Shown: positions 44,257 to 52,826, counted from the stretch's first letter. The stretch is DNA of 63,497 nt from Desulfatiglans sp. (GCA_012513605.1 JAAZBV010000090.1:1-63497); one strand, 5' to 3'. The notes: generated by a model from the letters alone, not told the origin. Made by a program: numbers and translations.

Positions 44257-45371
44257 TAAGTCTCCCCTTTTGCTTTGGTGTCACCATAACCTGCGGTTGT
44301 CCTTACAGGTGTCATGCCGGCATCTATAATCAACCTTTTCAGAAAAGCCTCTGAGCCGAAGTCCGGGGTCCTGGCACCTGCTGCGTGCACCACCTTTTCA
44401 TTGTTGTATGTGGCGCCCATCTCATCCGCTCCAAAATGCAGCATTGTCTGGGCCATCTTTTCGCCAAGGTACATCCAGAGCGCCTTTATGTGTGGGATGT
44501 TATGAAGCACGATACGGCTTGTGGCATAAATCCTTATATCATCATAGCCTGTTGTTTGGCCTGGCCGATCTGTCTTTATGGATGTGTTTTCTTTGTGAAA
44601 GGCAAGGGGCACAAATGCCTTAAAGCCTCCGGTTTTATCCTGAAGATCTCTTATGCGGAATAGATGATCCACTATATCTTCAGTTTTTTCCAGGTGATTA
44701 TAAAGCATGGTGGCGTTTGTCCTGAGCCCGAGCCCATGCGCTGTCTCCATCACCTCTAACCATCTTTTTCCTGATATTTTTTTTGGGGCAATAATATTCC
44801 TGACACCCTGAGCAAATATCTCTGCCCCTCCGCCTGGCAGGGCATTTACTCCGGCATCAATCAGCCTTTTGAATACAGTCTCAATGGGCAGGTTGTTTAG
44901 CTTTGCAAAGTAATCATACTCAACAGCGGTGAATGCTACAATAAAGATATCGGGCTTTATCCTTTTTATAATGGAGAGCATCTCCTCAAAGTAATCCAGT
45001 CTGAGGTCAGGGTTAAGCCCCCCTACTATATGAACCTCATCTATCCCTGAGTTAACCGCCTCTGAAACCCTCTGTTTTATCTCAGTAAGTGAGAGGGCAA
45101 AACTCCCCTCTTCTCCTTTATCCTTTGAAAAGGCGCATAAAGGGCAACGCAGCTCGCATATGTTGGTGTAGTTAAGGTTCATGTTTACGCCATAGTAAAC
45201 ATTTCTGCCATGAAGCTGCTGTTTAATAAAGTTTGAAATCTCTCCCAGATCAAGAATGCTGTTTGTAGTAAGCATTGCAAAGGAATCTGCTTCATCCACA
45301 GGTATGCTGTTTGCTACCTTTTCAGCGATTGCCTTTAATTTATTATCTTTTATGGAATCTATAAAATTCAT
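44256..45371 (-). CDS. mqnE: Aminofutalosine synthase (MqnE), radical SAM
   Basis: MqnE joins 3-enolpyruvyl-benzoate to SAM-derived adenosine to make aminofutalosine. The radical SAM motif is CELRCPLCAF after NLNYTNI; HIVGGLNP and the C-terminal GATYNNEKVVHAAG follow. I start at MNFIDSIKDN (45371, 371 residues), because the longer open frame runs into the repeat at 45394-45480 and has no family character. The ribosome site is weak. Confidence 0.94.
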   Translation of the reverse strand: MNFIDSIKDNKLKAIAEKVANSIPVDEADSFAMLTTNSILDLGEISNFIKQQLHGRNVYYGVNMNLNYTNICELRCPLCAFSKDKGEEGSFALSLTEIKQRVSEAVNSGIDEVHIVGGLNPDLRLDYFEEMLSIIKRIKPDIFIVAFTAVEYDYFAKLNNLPIETVFKRLIDAGVNALPGGGAEIFAQGVRNIIAPKKISGKRWLEVMETAHGLGLRTNATMLYNHLEKTEDIVDHLFRIRDLQDKTGGFKAFVPLAFHKENTSIKTDRPGQTTGYDDIRIYATSRIVLHNIPHIKALWMYLGEKMAQTMLHFGADEMGATYNNEKVVHAAGARTPDFGSEAFLKRLIIDAGMTPVRTTAGYGDTKAKGET

Positions 45372-45393
45372 TTCAATCCAATCAATAAAAAGA

Positions 45394-45480
45394 CTGGATT
45401 CCTTGATCAAGGTCGGGGAATGACGAATTGGAAAAATATGGCAAAAGACCGTCATTCCCCGGCGTGACCGGGGAATCCAG
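45394..45480. repeat. CTGGATTCC/CGTCATTCCC intergenic inverted repeat (REP/BIME-like)
   Basis: The 87-bp element has outer arms CTGGATTCC / GGAATCCAG and inner arms GGGGAATGACG / CGTCATTCCCC, with a perfect hairpin (CCCCGG-CGTGA-CCGGGG) at the right end. It shares its parts with the repeats at 16441 and 43387. It lies directly upstream of mqnE. Confidence 0.75.
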
Positions 45481-45573
45481 AAACAAGTTGTCTAAAAAGA
45501 ATTATCTGGTTGTCTCCAACAATAATTCAATAAATCAGAAATCTTTCTCTCCTCTTTTACTCCCCCCTGAATT

Positions 45574-45601
45574 GTAGAGACAAGGCATGCCTTGTCTCTA
45601 C
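45574..45601. repeat. 28-bp perfect palindrome, copy 1
   Basis: The 28 bases are fully self-complementary. The central 20 are GAGACAAGGCATGCCTTGTC and the outer bases are GTA at the left and TAC at the right. It ends two bases before the ubiX stop codon. A second copy is at 50674-50701. Confidence 0.85.
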
Positions 45602-45603
45602 GG

Positions 45604-46197
45604 TCATTCTCCCCAGCCCTTAAAAAGGTCATGCCTTTTACCAAGCAAATTAAGAATCTTTCCGACAATAAAATCCACGATATCATCCGCAGTCTGCGGC
45701 CTTGTATAAAACCCCGGTATGGGAGGGGCTATTATAGCTCCTGCAAGGGTTGCTCTTCTCATGTTTTCTATGTGGATCAGATTAAAAGGCGTTTCCCTTG
45801 GCACAATAATGCATTTCTTTCTCTCCTTTAGCGCAACATCGCATGCCCTTGTTATGAGGTTATCAGCGTAGCCGTTTGCTATGGCCGAAAGGCTTTTCAT
45901 GGAGCATGGTGCAACCACAATCGCCTCAAACGCTGATGTACCGCTTGCGCACGGGGCATTGAAATTGTTGTCGTCATACTCCCTGAAATTTGTAAGGTCA
46001 GCCACATTTCCCCTTTGTTCAAGTATCCCGGTCAAAGGGAAACCCTCTGATATGGGGCAGGAGAGTTCATGTTCCATGATCTTCAGGCTGCCTTTTGATG
46101 CGATTCCTGTAACAGCCTCACCCCCCTTAAGCAGCTCTTCCATGAGCCTTATACCCATAATGGGCCCGCTTGCCCCTGTTACTGCGCAAACAATCAT
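45604..46197 (-). CDS. ubiX: Flavin prenyltransferase UbiX
   Basis: UbiX makes prenylated FMN, the cofactor that UbiD-type decarboxylases need. The 197 residues begin with the flavoprotein signature AVTGASGPIMGIRL and contain VVAPCSMKSLSAIA and VPRETPFN, as in the family. ATG follows GGGG. It lies between ubiA and mqnE in the menaquinone cluster, where it would serve the UbiD decarboxylase. Confidence 0.95.
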   Translation of the reverse strand: MIVCAVTGASGPIMGIRLMEELLKGGEAVTGIASKGSLKIMEHELSCPISEGFPLTGILEQRGNVADLTNFREYDDNNFNAPCASGTSAFEAIVVAPCSMKSLSAIANGYADNLITRACDVALKERKKCIIVPRETPFNLIHIENMRRATLAGAIIAPPIPGFYTRPQTADDIVDFIVGKILNLLGKRHDLFKGWGE

Positions 46198-46213
46198 ATA
46201 TACCCCTTTCCCA

Positions 46214-47053
46214 TCATACTATAATAGATGCCCATGTCCCGGCTAAAAGCAGAGGCGAGATAAGCATATTTGTCTTAAAAAGCCTTGAGTATCTCTCCCC
46301 AAGCATGCCGGATCGGCCTAGCATCTGATGATACACAAATATAATACCTACAGGCAATATTGCGAGAAAGTAAGGCCATTTCATGCCACCAACAATCCCT
46401 GCAAGTACCATCCCTGCAAATGAGCATACATAGCATATCCCGGACAGGTTAATTGCATTTTTGATCCCAAGTTTTACCGGCATTGAATAAAGCCCTGCCT
46501 TTTGGTCAAAATCCCGATCCTGTATAGAGTAGATGATATCAAGCCCCGCTATCCAGGCCATTATAACAAATCCCAGGAGAAACGGGGTAAATGCAAATGT
46601 GCCTGTAACAGCAAGATACCCCCCAACGGGCGCTGCTGCCTCTAAAAACCCCAGGTAAAAATGGGATGATGATGAAAACCTCTTCAGGTAAGAGTAGGTA
46701 AAAAGAAGAAACACCGCCACAAAAGAGAGATAAAAGCAAAGCGTGTTAATCATGTATGATGCGACAATCAGCACAAAGGCCGATATAACAGCAATCAGCC
46801 AGACAGTAACAGGTCTTGCATCACCCCTTGGAACCACCCTCTCCTTTGTCCTGGGGTTTTCTTTATCTATCTTCGCATCTATCACCCTGTTGAATGCCAT
46901 CCCGCTTGTTCTGGCCGCAGCAAGGGCTATTGTTACCAGTATCCACGTTTTAAATGTCCCCCCACCGGCAAAGAGGAGGCCCAGGTATGCAAATGGAAGG
47001 GTAAAAAGGGTCTGCTCAATAAGTATCAGCTCTGAAAACCTCTTAAAATCCAT
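46214..47053 (-). CDS. ubiA: UbiA-family prenyltransferase (menaquinone pathway)
   Basis: This is a 279-residue integral membrane prenyltransferase with about eight helices. The first aspartate-rich motif is NRVIDAKIDKENPRTKERVVPRG; the second is DIIYSIQDRDFDQKAGLYS. In the futalosine route such a protein (sometimes called MqnP) attaches the polyprenyl chain to the dihydroxynaphthoate. It overlaps ubiD by 11 bp and is followed by ubiX. Confidence 0.93.
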   Translation of the reverse strand: MDFKRFSELILIEQTLFTLPFAYLGLLFAGGGTFKTWILVTIALAAARTSGMAFNRVIDAKIDKENPRTKERVVPRGDARPVTVWLIAVISAFVLIVASYMINTLCFYLSFVAVFLLFTYSYLKRFSSSSHFYLGFLEAAAPVGGYLAVTGTFAFTPFLLGFVIMAWIAGLDIIYSIQDRDFDQKAGLYSMPVKLGIKNAINLSGICYVCSFAGMVLAGIVGGMKWPYFLAILPVGIIFVYHQMLGRSGMLGERYSRLFKTNMLISPLLLAGTWASIIV

Positions 47054-48488
47054 ATTCCTTCCATCGCCTCACCACAAGGGCCTTTACATCAGGGGCCATG
47101 ACTATCTCCTCAGGCCACTCCCTGCCCATCCCCTCTTCACGGGTTTTTCTTGTGGCATCTATACCCATCTTGCCCCCGAAATTTGCGTATGATGCAGAGT
47201 GGTCAAGGGCATCAAGCGGCCCCTGAGAAAAGAGCAGGTCCCTTCCCGGGTCCACATTGTTCAGGAGCTTCCATAAAACAGTGGCAGAATCCCTCAGGTC
47301 AATATCCCTGTCAAACACAGCAATAAACTTGGTTGATGAAAACTGCCCCAGCCCCCATAGTGCGTTTATCACCTTTTTGGCCTGGCCGGGGTATTTTTTA
47401 TCTATACTCACCAGGGCGCAGTTATGAAATACCCCCTCTATTGGTAGCTCTATGTCCTTTATCTCAGGCAGGATCATTTTTATAATGGGTAAAAATATCC
47501 GCTCTGTGGCCTTTGCCATGTAGCAGTCCTCCATTGGGGGCTTACCCACTATGGTTGCGGGGTAGACCGCATCATTCCTGCATGTAATACAGGTGACATG
47601 AAACACCGGGTACATATCAGCCGCAGAATAAAAACCTGTATGGTCGCCAAACGGGCCTTCGAGCCTCTCTTCATGGGGGTCAACATAGCCCTCTATAATA
47701 AAGTCAGACTCTGCCGGCACATAGAGATCAACCGTCTCACCTTTAACTATATCAACCGGTTTTTCATTTAAAAAACCGGCCAGCATGAGTTCATCAATAT
47801 CCGGCGGAAGTGGCGCAGATGCGGCATATGTAACCGCAGGGGAGCCGCCAAGGGCCACTGCAACCTCCATCCTTTTACCCATGTTTTTATACTTGTCAAA
47901 ATGGCGTGTGCCATCTTTATTATACTGCCAGTGCATGCCTGTTGAGGCCCTGTCATACTTGTGCATCCGGTACATGCCAAGGTTCTGGATGCCTGTCTCA
48001 GGGTCTTTTGTGATAACAATCGGAAGCGTGATAAATGGGCCGCCATCAGACGGCCAGCATGTAATAATGGGCAGCATGTCCAGAAGGTCGGATTTTGAAT
48101 CAAAAATCCGATCCTGGCATGGGCCATGTTTTACCTTTTTAGGTATAAAATCAGCTATCTCCTTAAGCGTAAGAAGCAGTTTGATCTTTTCAAACAGCCC
48201 TGAAGGTGGCTGCATCTTAATAAGGGTCTCTATCCTTTTACCAATATCATCAAGGGATGGAGAGCTTAATGCCATCTCCATCCGCCTGAAACTGCCAAAG
48301 GCATTTATCAGCAGGGGGAAGTCAGAGCCCTTTGTCTTTTCAAACAGGATTGCCGGGCCGTTAGTCTTGCTCATCCGGTCAGCGATCTCTGTAATCTCCA
48401 GATAAGGGTCAACCTCTGCCGTGACCCTCTTCAGTTCGCCGGCCTTCTCAAGGGCTGATATAAATTGGTTCAGGTTTTTAAAGGACAT
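47043..48488 (-). CDS. ubiD: UbiD-family decarboxylase (menaquinone biosynthesis)
   Basis: The 481-residue prFMN-dependent decarboxylase should remove the carboxyl group from the prenylated dihydroxynaphthoate. Conserved UbiD features include PAILFEKTKGSDFPLLINAFGS, YRMHKYDRASTGMHW, EGPFGDHTGFY and the acidic motif around DIDLRDSATV. ATG follows GAGGAG. It is the first gene of the minus-strand menaquinone cluster and is divergent from the spermidine-synthase-like gene (78-bp gap). Confidence 0.95.
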   Translation of the reverse strand: MSFKNLNQFISALEKAGELKRVTAEVDPYLEITEIADRMSKTNGPAILFEKTKGSDFPLLINAFGSFRRMEMALSSPSLDDIGKRIETLIKMQPPSGLFEKIKLLLTLKEIADFIPKKVKHGPCQDRIFDSKSDLLDMLPIITCWPSDGGPFITLPIVITKDPETGIQNLGMYRMHKYDRASTGMHWQYNKDGTRHFDKYKNMGKRMEVAVALGGSPAVTYAASAPLPPDIDELMLAGFLNEKPVDIVKGETVDLYVPAESDFIIEGYVDPHEERLEGPFGDHTGFYSAADMYPVFHVTCITCRNDAVYPATIVGKPPMEDCYMAKATERIFLPIIKMILPEIKDIELPIEGVFHNCALVSIDKKYPGQAKKVINALWGLGQFSSTKFIAVFDRDIDLRDSATVLWKLLNNVDPGRDLLFSQGPLDALDHSASYANFGGKMGIDATRKTREEGMGREWPEEIVMAPDVKALVVRRWKEYGF

Positions 48489-48566
48489 ATGCTCCTCATA
48501 AATATGGTTTAAAAAATTTATATAATAAGGTAGATTTCAAAGCAAAGAAAAAAACCTGAATGACCG

Positions 48567-49478
48567 GTGGTGCTTTTGTCAATAGATATCCTCATATTTT
48601 CCATACTGATAATTTCTCTTGCCCTTTTTTCTGTGATGCTTTTTGCATTCAGGATAAAAGGTGAAAAGCTCATCTATGAAAAGGTCAGCAAATACCACCA
48701 TATCATGGTCTATGAAGAGGGCTCTATCAGGACCCTGCGTCTTGGTGATGGCCATGATGACGGAAAACAATCACGTATAGACCTGAATGACCCGGATTAT
48801 TTGCTCCTCGAGTATACGAGGCTTGCGTTCGCTGCCCTTTTTATTAATGACATGCCTTTAAAGGTTTTGATTATCGGCCTTGGTGGAGGCGCGCTTCCCC
48901 GTGCGATCAGCCATTATATCCCGGAAGCTGAGATTGATGTGGTGGATATAGACCCTGAGGTGGTTGAGGTAGCAGAAAGATTTTTCATGTTTACCACCGG
49001 TGAAATGGTCAGGGTGCATATTGGAGATGGCCGTACCTTCATACAGAAGATGGCAAAGGATAGCTTAGGTAAAAGGTATGATATGGTAATCCTGGATGCA
49101 TTCAACAGCAGTTCAATACCCAGGCACCTCATTACAAAAGAGTTTTTAAAGGAGGTTATACAGGTGCTTGACCCGAAGGGTGTTGTGGCGGCTAATGTGC
49201 TTGTTGACAACAGGTTGTTCCATTCCATGCTCAAGACCTACAGGAAGGTATTTAAAAGGTGCTACATCTTTATGGGCGGTATTGCACAGAATGCGGTCTT
49301 TATATCACCCGGCCCAGATGCCCCGGATATTAATAAAAAGGATATAGAAGAGAGGGCGCATGCGCTTCAGGAGTTGTATCACTTTTCATTCAGCATGCTC
49401 TCTGTTGCAAGGCAGTTCAGGTCGAGATATACGCCAAAGATCTCCGCAAAGGTGATTACTGATTCTAAAGATTCTTAG
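48567..49478 (+). CDS. Membrane-anchored spermidine-synthase-like methyltransferase-fold protein
   Basis: The 303 residues begin with one membrane segment (about 8-28) and then a polyamine-synthase-like Rossmann domain: LIIGLGGGALPRAI, the acidic VVDIDPEVVEVA, GDGRTFI and YDMVILDAF. Polyamine synthases normally have a catalytic Asp in DSTDP; here the matching region reads DAFNSSSIP, so the reaction is uncertain. The start is probably GTG at 48567, with other GTG and TTG codons close by and no clear ribosome site. Confidence 0.8.
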   Translation: MVLLSIDILIFSILIISLALFSVMLFAFRIKGEKLIYEKVSKYHHIMVYEEGSIRTLRLGDGHDDGKQSRIDLNDPDYLLLEYTRLAFAALFINDMPLKVLIIGLGGGALPRAISHYIPEAEIDVVDIDPEVVEVAERFFMFTTGEMVRVHIGDGRTFIQKMAKDSLGKRYDMVILDAFNSSSIPRHLITKEFLKEVIQVLDPKGVVAANVLVDNRLFHSMLKTYRKVFKRCYIFMGGIAQNAVFISPGPDAPDINKKDIEERAHALQELYHFSFSMLSVARQFRSRYTPKISAKVITDSKDS

Positions 49479-49530
49479 TATTATTCTGTAGTATAAATCC
49501 GGTACCATTTAACATGAATCAATATAATTA

Positions 49531-49594
49531 ACCACGGAGGTCACGGGGGTTTATCTTTTAAGTTTTATCCCGTGTTCTCTGTGCTCTCCGTGGT
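49531..49594. repeat. ACCACGGAG-type inverted repeat
   Basis: The outer arms are ACCACGGAG and CTCCGTGGT. The interior (TCACGGGG ... CCCGTGTTCTCTGTG) gives further partial pairing. It belongs to the same family as 59892-59963 and the half copy at 16241. The whole 49479-49804 gap otherwise holds no gene that I can see. Confidence 0.7.
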
Positions 49595-49804
49595 GAAAAT
49601 ATACTCTTTTTTTATACCCATGTTCCTACAGTCTTCACTCATACCATAAACCTTGGGCCGTAAATAATCCCTTCTCCTTGATTTTTGAAAAATTAAAGTT
49701 TAGTGTAGACCAGATTTACAGGTCTGATGAAGATTATCCGGTAACCACGCCCGGAGGATTAAGATAAAAATGCTTCGGGTATAATCTAAAAAGGAGGCAA
49801 CATA

Positions 49805-50623
49805 ATGAAACTCAAAGGAAAAACAGCACTTGTAACAGGAGGAGGCTCCGGTATCGGGACAGCCATAGCCAGTGGATTAATCAAAGAGGGCGCAAAGGTC
49901 TGCATTACAGGAAGGAGCAGGGATAAGCTTGAAAAGGTGGCAGCAGGGTTCCCAAAGGACCAGATTGCTGTATGCGCGGGGAGTGTAACCAGCCTTGATG
50001 ATATCCAGAAGATGATGGATGTAACCATAAAATTAGGCGGAAGGATAGATGTGCTGGTAAATAACGCAGGTATTGATCCGGGCGGAACAGTAGTGGACCT
50101 AGATCCAAAACTGTGGCAGGATGTAATGGATACAAACCTGACAGGCCCATTTTTGACCATGAAAAAGGTTATCCCGCACATGATAGCTAATGGCGGCGGC
50201 TCCATAATAAACATTGCATCCCTTGGCGGCACTGTTGCCCTGCCCGGAATGGCCCCATACTGCACTACAAAGGCCGGCCTTATCATGCTTACCAAACAGG
50301 TTGCCCTTGATTACGGCCCGCAAAAGATCAGGGTAAATGTTGTATGCCCGGGCGCAACCAGGACTAAGATGCTGGAAGACTCTCTCCAGGGGCTTGCAAA
50401 TGCCATGAACACCGATCTGGACGGAGCATTTGCAGTTATGTCAAAACCACTTCCCTTAAGAAGGGTGGCAAAACCCGAGGAGATGTGCGGTATTTGCAAC
50501 TTCCTGGCAGGCGATGAGTCATCATTTATGACAGCCGCAACAATACTGGTTGATGGTGGCGCATCTGTTGTTGATGTCTCCGGCGCAGCCTTAAGTAATG
50601 TCGGGGTTAACTGGGGGGCATAA
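49805..50623 (+). CDS. SDR-family NAD(P)-dependent oxidoreductase
   Basis: The 272-residue short-chain dehydrogenase has the cofactor motif TGGGSGIG (11-18), NNAG (86-89), the catalytic Asn111, Ser139, Tyr152 and Lys156 (YCTTK), and a PG motif after it. The substrate is unknown. ATG follows AAGGAGG, with TATAAT at 49780-49785 as a possible -10. It lies upstream of the selenoprotein gene in the same direction, but 333 bp with a separate promoter candidate lie between them. Confidence 0.93.
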   Translation: MKLKGKTALVTGGGSGIGTAIASGLIKEGAKVCITGRSRDKLEKVAAGFPKDQIAVCAGSVTSLDDIQKMMDVTIKLGGRIDVLVNNAGIDPGGTVVDLDPKLWQDVMDTNLTGPFLTMKKVIPHMIANGGGSIINIASLGGTVALPGMAPYCTTKAGLIMLTKQVALDYGPQKIRVNVVCPGATRTKMLEDSLQGLANAMNTDLDGAFAVMSKPLPLRRVAKPEEMCGICNFLAGDESSFMTAATILVDGGASVVDVSGAALSNVGVNWGA

Positions 50624-50673
50624 TATGTTGTTCTTGAAAGTCGGTAAATAAAAAATCCGATCCCGTAATTACT

Positions 50674-50701
50674 GCAGAGACAAGGCATGCCTTGTCTCTG
50701 C
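50674..50701. repeat. 28-bp perfect palindrome, copy 2
   Basis: It is identical to the copy at 45574 except that the second base pair is C-G instead of T-A. Both members of the pair have changed, so it is still fully self-complementary. The central 20 bases are GAGACAAGGCATGCCTTGTC. It lies 50 bp after the SDR stop and could serve as a terminator-like hairpin. Confidence 0.85.
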
Positions 50702-50800
50702 ATGCTAAATATATTAATTTCTCAGATTTTTATAAAGTCATTTTAGCGTCAAAAACTGCATAATGGAGGCAATATTATTAATTTTTAGTCCCTAAGTGTT

Positions 50801-50816
50801 ATTATTGGCCAATAAT
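50801..50816. promoter_or_regulatory. 16-bp palindromic operator candidate upstream of the selenoprotein gene
   Basis: ATTATTGGCCAATAAT is perfectly self-complementary and ends 10 bp before the -35 element of the candidate promoter, centred near -54. The position suits an activator. No regulator gene for it can be named. Confidence 0.5.
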
Positions 50817-50826
50817 GCTTCCTTGC

Positions 50827-50855
50827 TTGACAAATAGCTGCTACAACAATATTAT
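50827..50855 (+). promoter_or_regulatory. Sigma-70-type promoter candidate for the selenoprotein gene
   Basis: TTGACA (50827-50832) and TATTAT (50850-50855) are separated by 17 bases, close to the consensus. The ATG lies about 100 bp downstream. Confidence 0.6.
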
Positions 50856-50956
50856 CTCTTTCAAACATTTTTTGTCCAACAAATGGGTTAGAGATACTGA
50901 AATCTCGTAATCCTAAGAAGGTAATGTTAATAAACTTTTTATTGGAGGAATCAGGC

Positions 50957-52675
50957 ATGAAATTACGTAGAATATTAATCACTGCCGCCTGCCTCGGACT
51001 GTTTGCAAGCATAAACATTCCGTCAGGCGCAATGGCAGCAACCGAAAAGGAGCCCGTAATAACGGTGCTTAACCCATTGGGCACACCCCCGCCGATCGAA
51101 GTAAAACAGATGGCCCCGCGCCTGAAAACACTGGACGGCAAAACCATCTACTTTATCAATACCGGCTTTCCAAATTCCGGTCGTCTTCTGGAAGAGATGA
51201 GCAAATGGTTCAAGGCCAACTATCCTAACGCTAACATGGTGATTGCTCGCGCAGGGATGGACAACATTCCTCCGAACGTGATGACTGAGATCGGAGAAAA
51301 AGCAGACGCCGTGATCCTCGGGGTGGGGCATTGAAGTGTCTGCGCTCCCGGGGCAGTTCGCCTCGCAATTGATCTGGAATCCAAATTAAAAAAACCTTCA
51401 GTGCCTGTACTCCTGAGCGAATTCGCTCCACAGGAAGTAGAGGTAGCCTATAATTACGGCATGCCGGGAATCCGAATTCAGTATATCCCCGGTCCGGTCT
51501 GGGGAAAAGACAATGCGCAGCTCCAGGCTCAGATTATTAATGGTAATAATCCCCTTTCCGGTAATAATGTAATGAAGGAGATTGTGGAAAAATTTACAAA
51601 ATCTCTTTCCGATAAGGAAAAGGACCCCGGAGAATTGAAACATGATCCACCACCCGCCACCTACACAGGTACCCATGCTGAGCTTCAGAAGCTTTTTCTT
51701 GAAAAAAGGTACACCGATTTTATGCCTGTCATACTCCCGACAAAGGAACTGGTTGATGAGATGCTGATGGGCACAAGCCATGATCCTGACGAAGTACTCG
51801 GAAAAATGAACCCCGGATCAGAAGCAGGTGAAATGTGGACATATACAGTTAAAACCGCGGCCATCAACGCTGTAATGGCAGGCGCCAAACCTGAGTATTT
51901 CCCGGTCATCCTTGCGATAGGTTCTACCGGCACACCTGCTGTGAATATTTCCGACAACGGGTTTGCGGCCGGGGCAGTAATCAACGGAAACATTCGCGAT
52001 GAAATAGGGCTTAACTATGATATAGGCGCAGTAGGACCATTTGCCCATGCCAATACAACCATTGGCCGGGCCTGGAGCCTTCTTTCCATTAATGGCGGGA
52101 ACTGCGGAAAGATAGGGACAACCTACACAGGTACTGTCGGAAATCCAACGAATGCTATTAATATCATCATTGCTGAAAACGAAGAGCAATCCCCATGGGA
52201 ACCTTTTGCTGTCAGAAGGAGCAACGCAGGAGGAGGATTTACAAGGCCTGGAGCTCCACCACCCGCTAAATATAAAAAAGGCGACAATGTCGTAACGCTT
52301 TTAATGGGCTGGGGTCTCCTTTCCGCTGTAAACTGGAAGGCCAATGACTGGACAGAGCTTCCGAACTATGCTTTGGCAATCAAGAATATCTTTAATCAGC
52401 AGGGGACAATGTTCGGTACCTTTGCAGTCTTAGGTCCGAACGTTGCCAATAATATTGCCAGTGCCGGCTATGATACAGCAGACAAACTCACCAAGTTTGT
52501 TACCGATCCGGGTGAAGCAGCTCCCAAAGGCGGTCCCGGTGGACCTGGCGGACCGGGCGGTTTCAGGATGCCTGCAAATTTCAATGTAGTTGTTACAGGC
52601 TCGAACAACAACAACTACTGGATGATAGGCGGTATGGTACCCGCAGCGTCAGTCAAAATAGACGACTGGAGATAG
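50957..52675 (+). CDS. Exported UGSC-family selenoprotein (in-frame TGA = selenocysteine 126)
   Basis: This is one 572-residue gene whose frame contains TGA at 51332-51334. The segment before it (ending AVILGVGH) and the segment after it (SVCAPGAVRLAIDLE) are in the same frame with no other stop to 52675. Together they match what I know of the UGSC (seleno)protein family: a VLNPLGTPPPIE opening, GKTIYFINTGFPN, a GVGH-U motif, then a C-terminal domain with NGNIRDEIGLN and AENEEQSPWEP. Here the redox motif is Sec126-Ser-Val-Cys129 instead of Sec-Gly-Ser-Cys. The signal peptide (1-27, GAMA) places it outside the cytoplasm. A GGPGGPGGPGG linker lies near the C-terminus. ATG at 50957 follows GGAGG. 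The reaction is unknown; a thiol/selenol redox role is likely. Confidence 0.85.
51349..51365 (+). promoter_or_regulatory. SECIS-like hairpin downstream of the UGA codon
   Basis: The bases CGGGGC-AGTTC-GCCTCG form a 6-bp stem (one G-T pair) with a 5-base loop whose second base is G. The loop begins 20 bases after the TGA. Bacterial SECIS elements lie inside the coding region just after UGA, with a small apical loop carrying a G among its first two bases. A longer alternative stem (51333-51364, loop GCTCCCGGG) puts the loop too close to UGA. Confidence 0.6.
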
Positions 52676-52728
52676 TTTTAAAATGCCTCTGGGTCTTAAG
52701 ATCCCGGGCATAAGGCTTTAGTTAATTT

Positions 52729-52777
52729 AAAAAGCCGGTAAGTTAAAAGAATATGTTTCTTGCTTACCGGCTTTTTA
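52729..52777 (+). terminator. Rho-independent terminator of the selenoprotein gene
   Basis: The 12-bp stem AAAGCCGGTAAG / CTTACCGGCTTT has a 20-base loop and is followed by TTTTATT. It lies about 50 bp after the stop. Confidence 0.85.
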
Positions 52778-52826
52778 TTATGTGGAGGTAAAAGTGATGG
52801 TCCTGCATATTGCAAAGGTATTAAAA

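Noticed and set aside
47785-48405. 206-codon ORF antisense to ubiD
   Set aside because: UbiD motifs on the other strand are unmistakable, and the antisense frame is a shadow.
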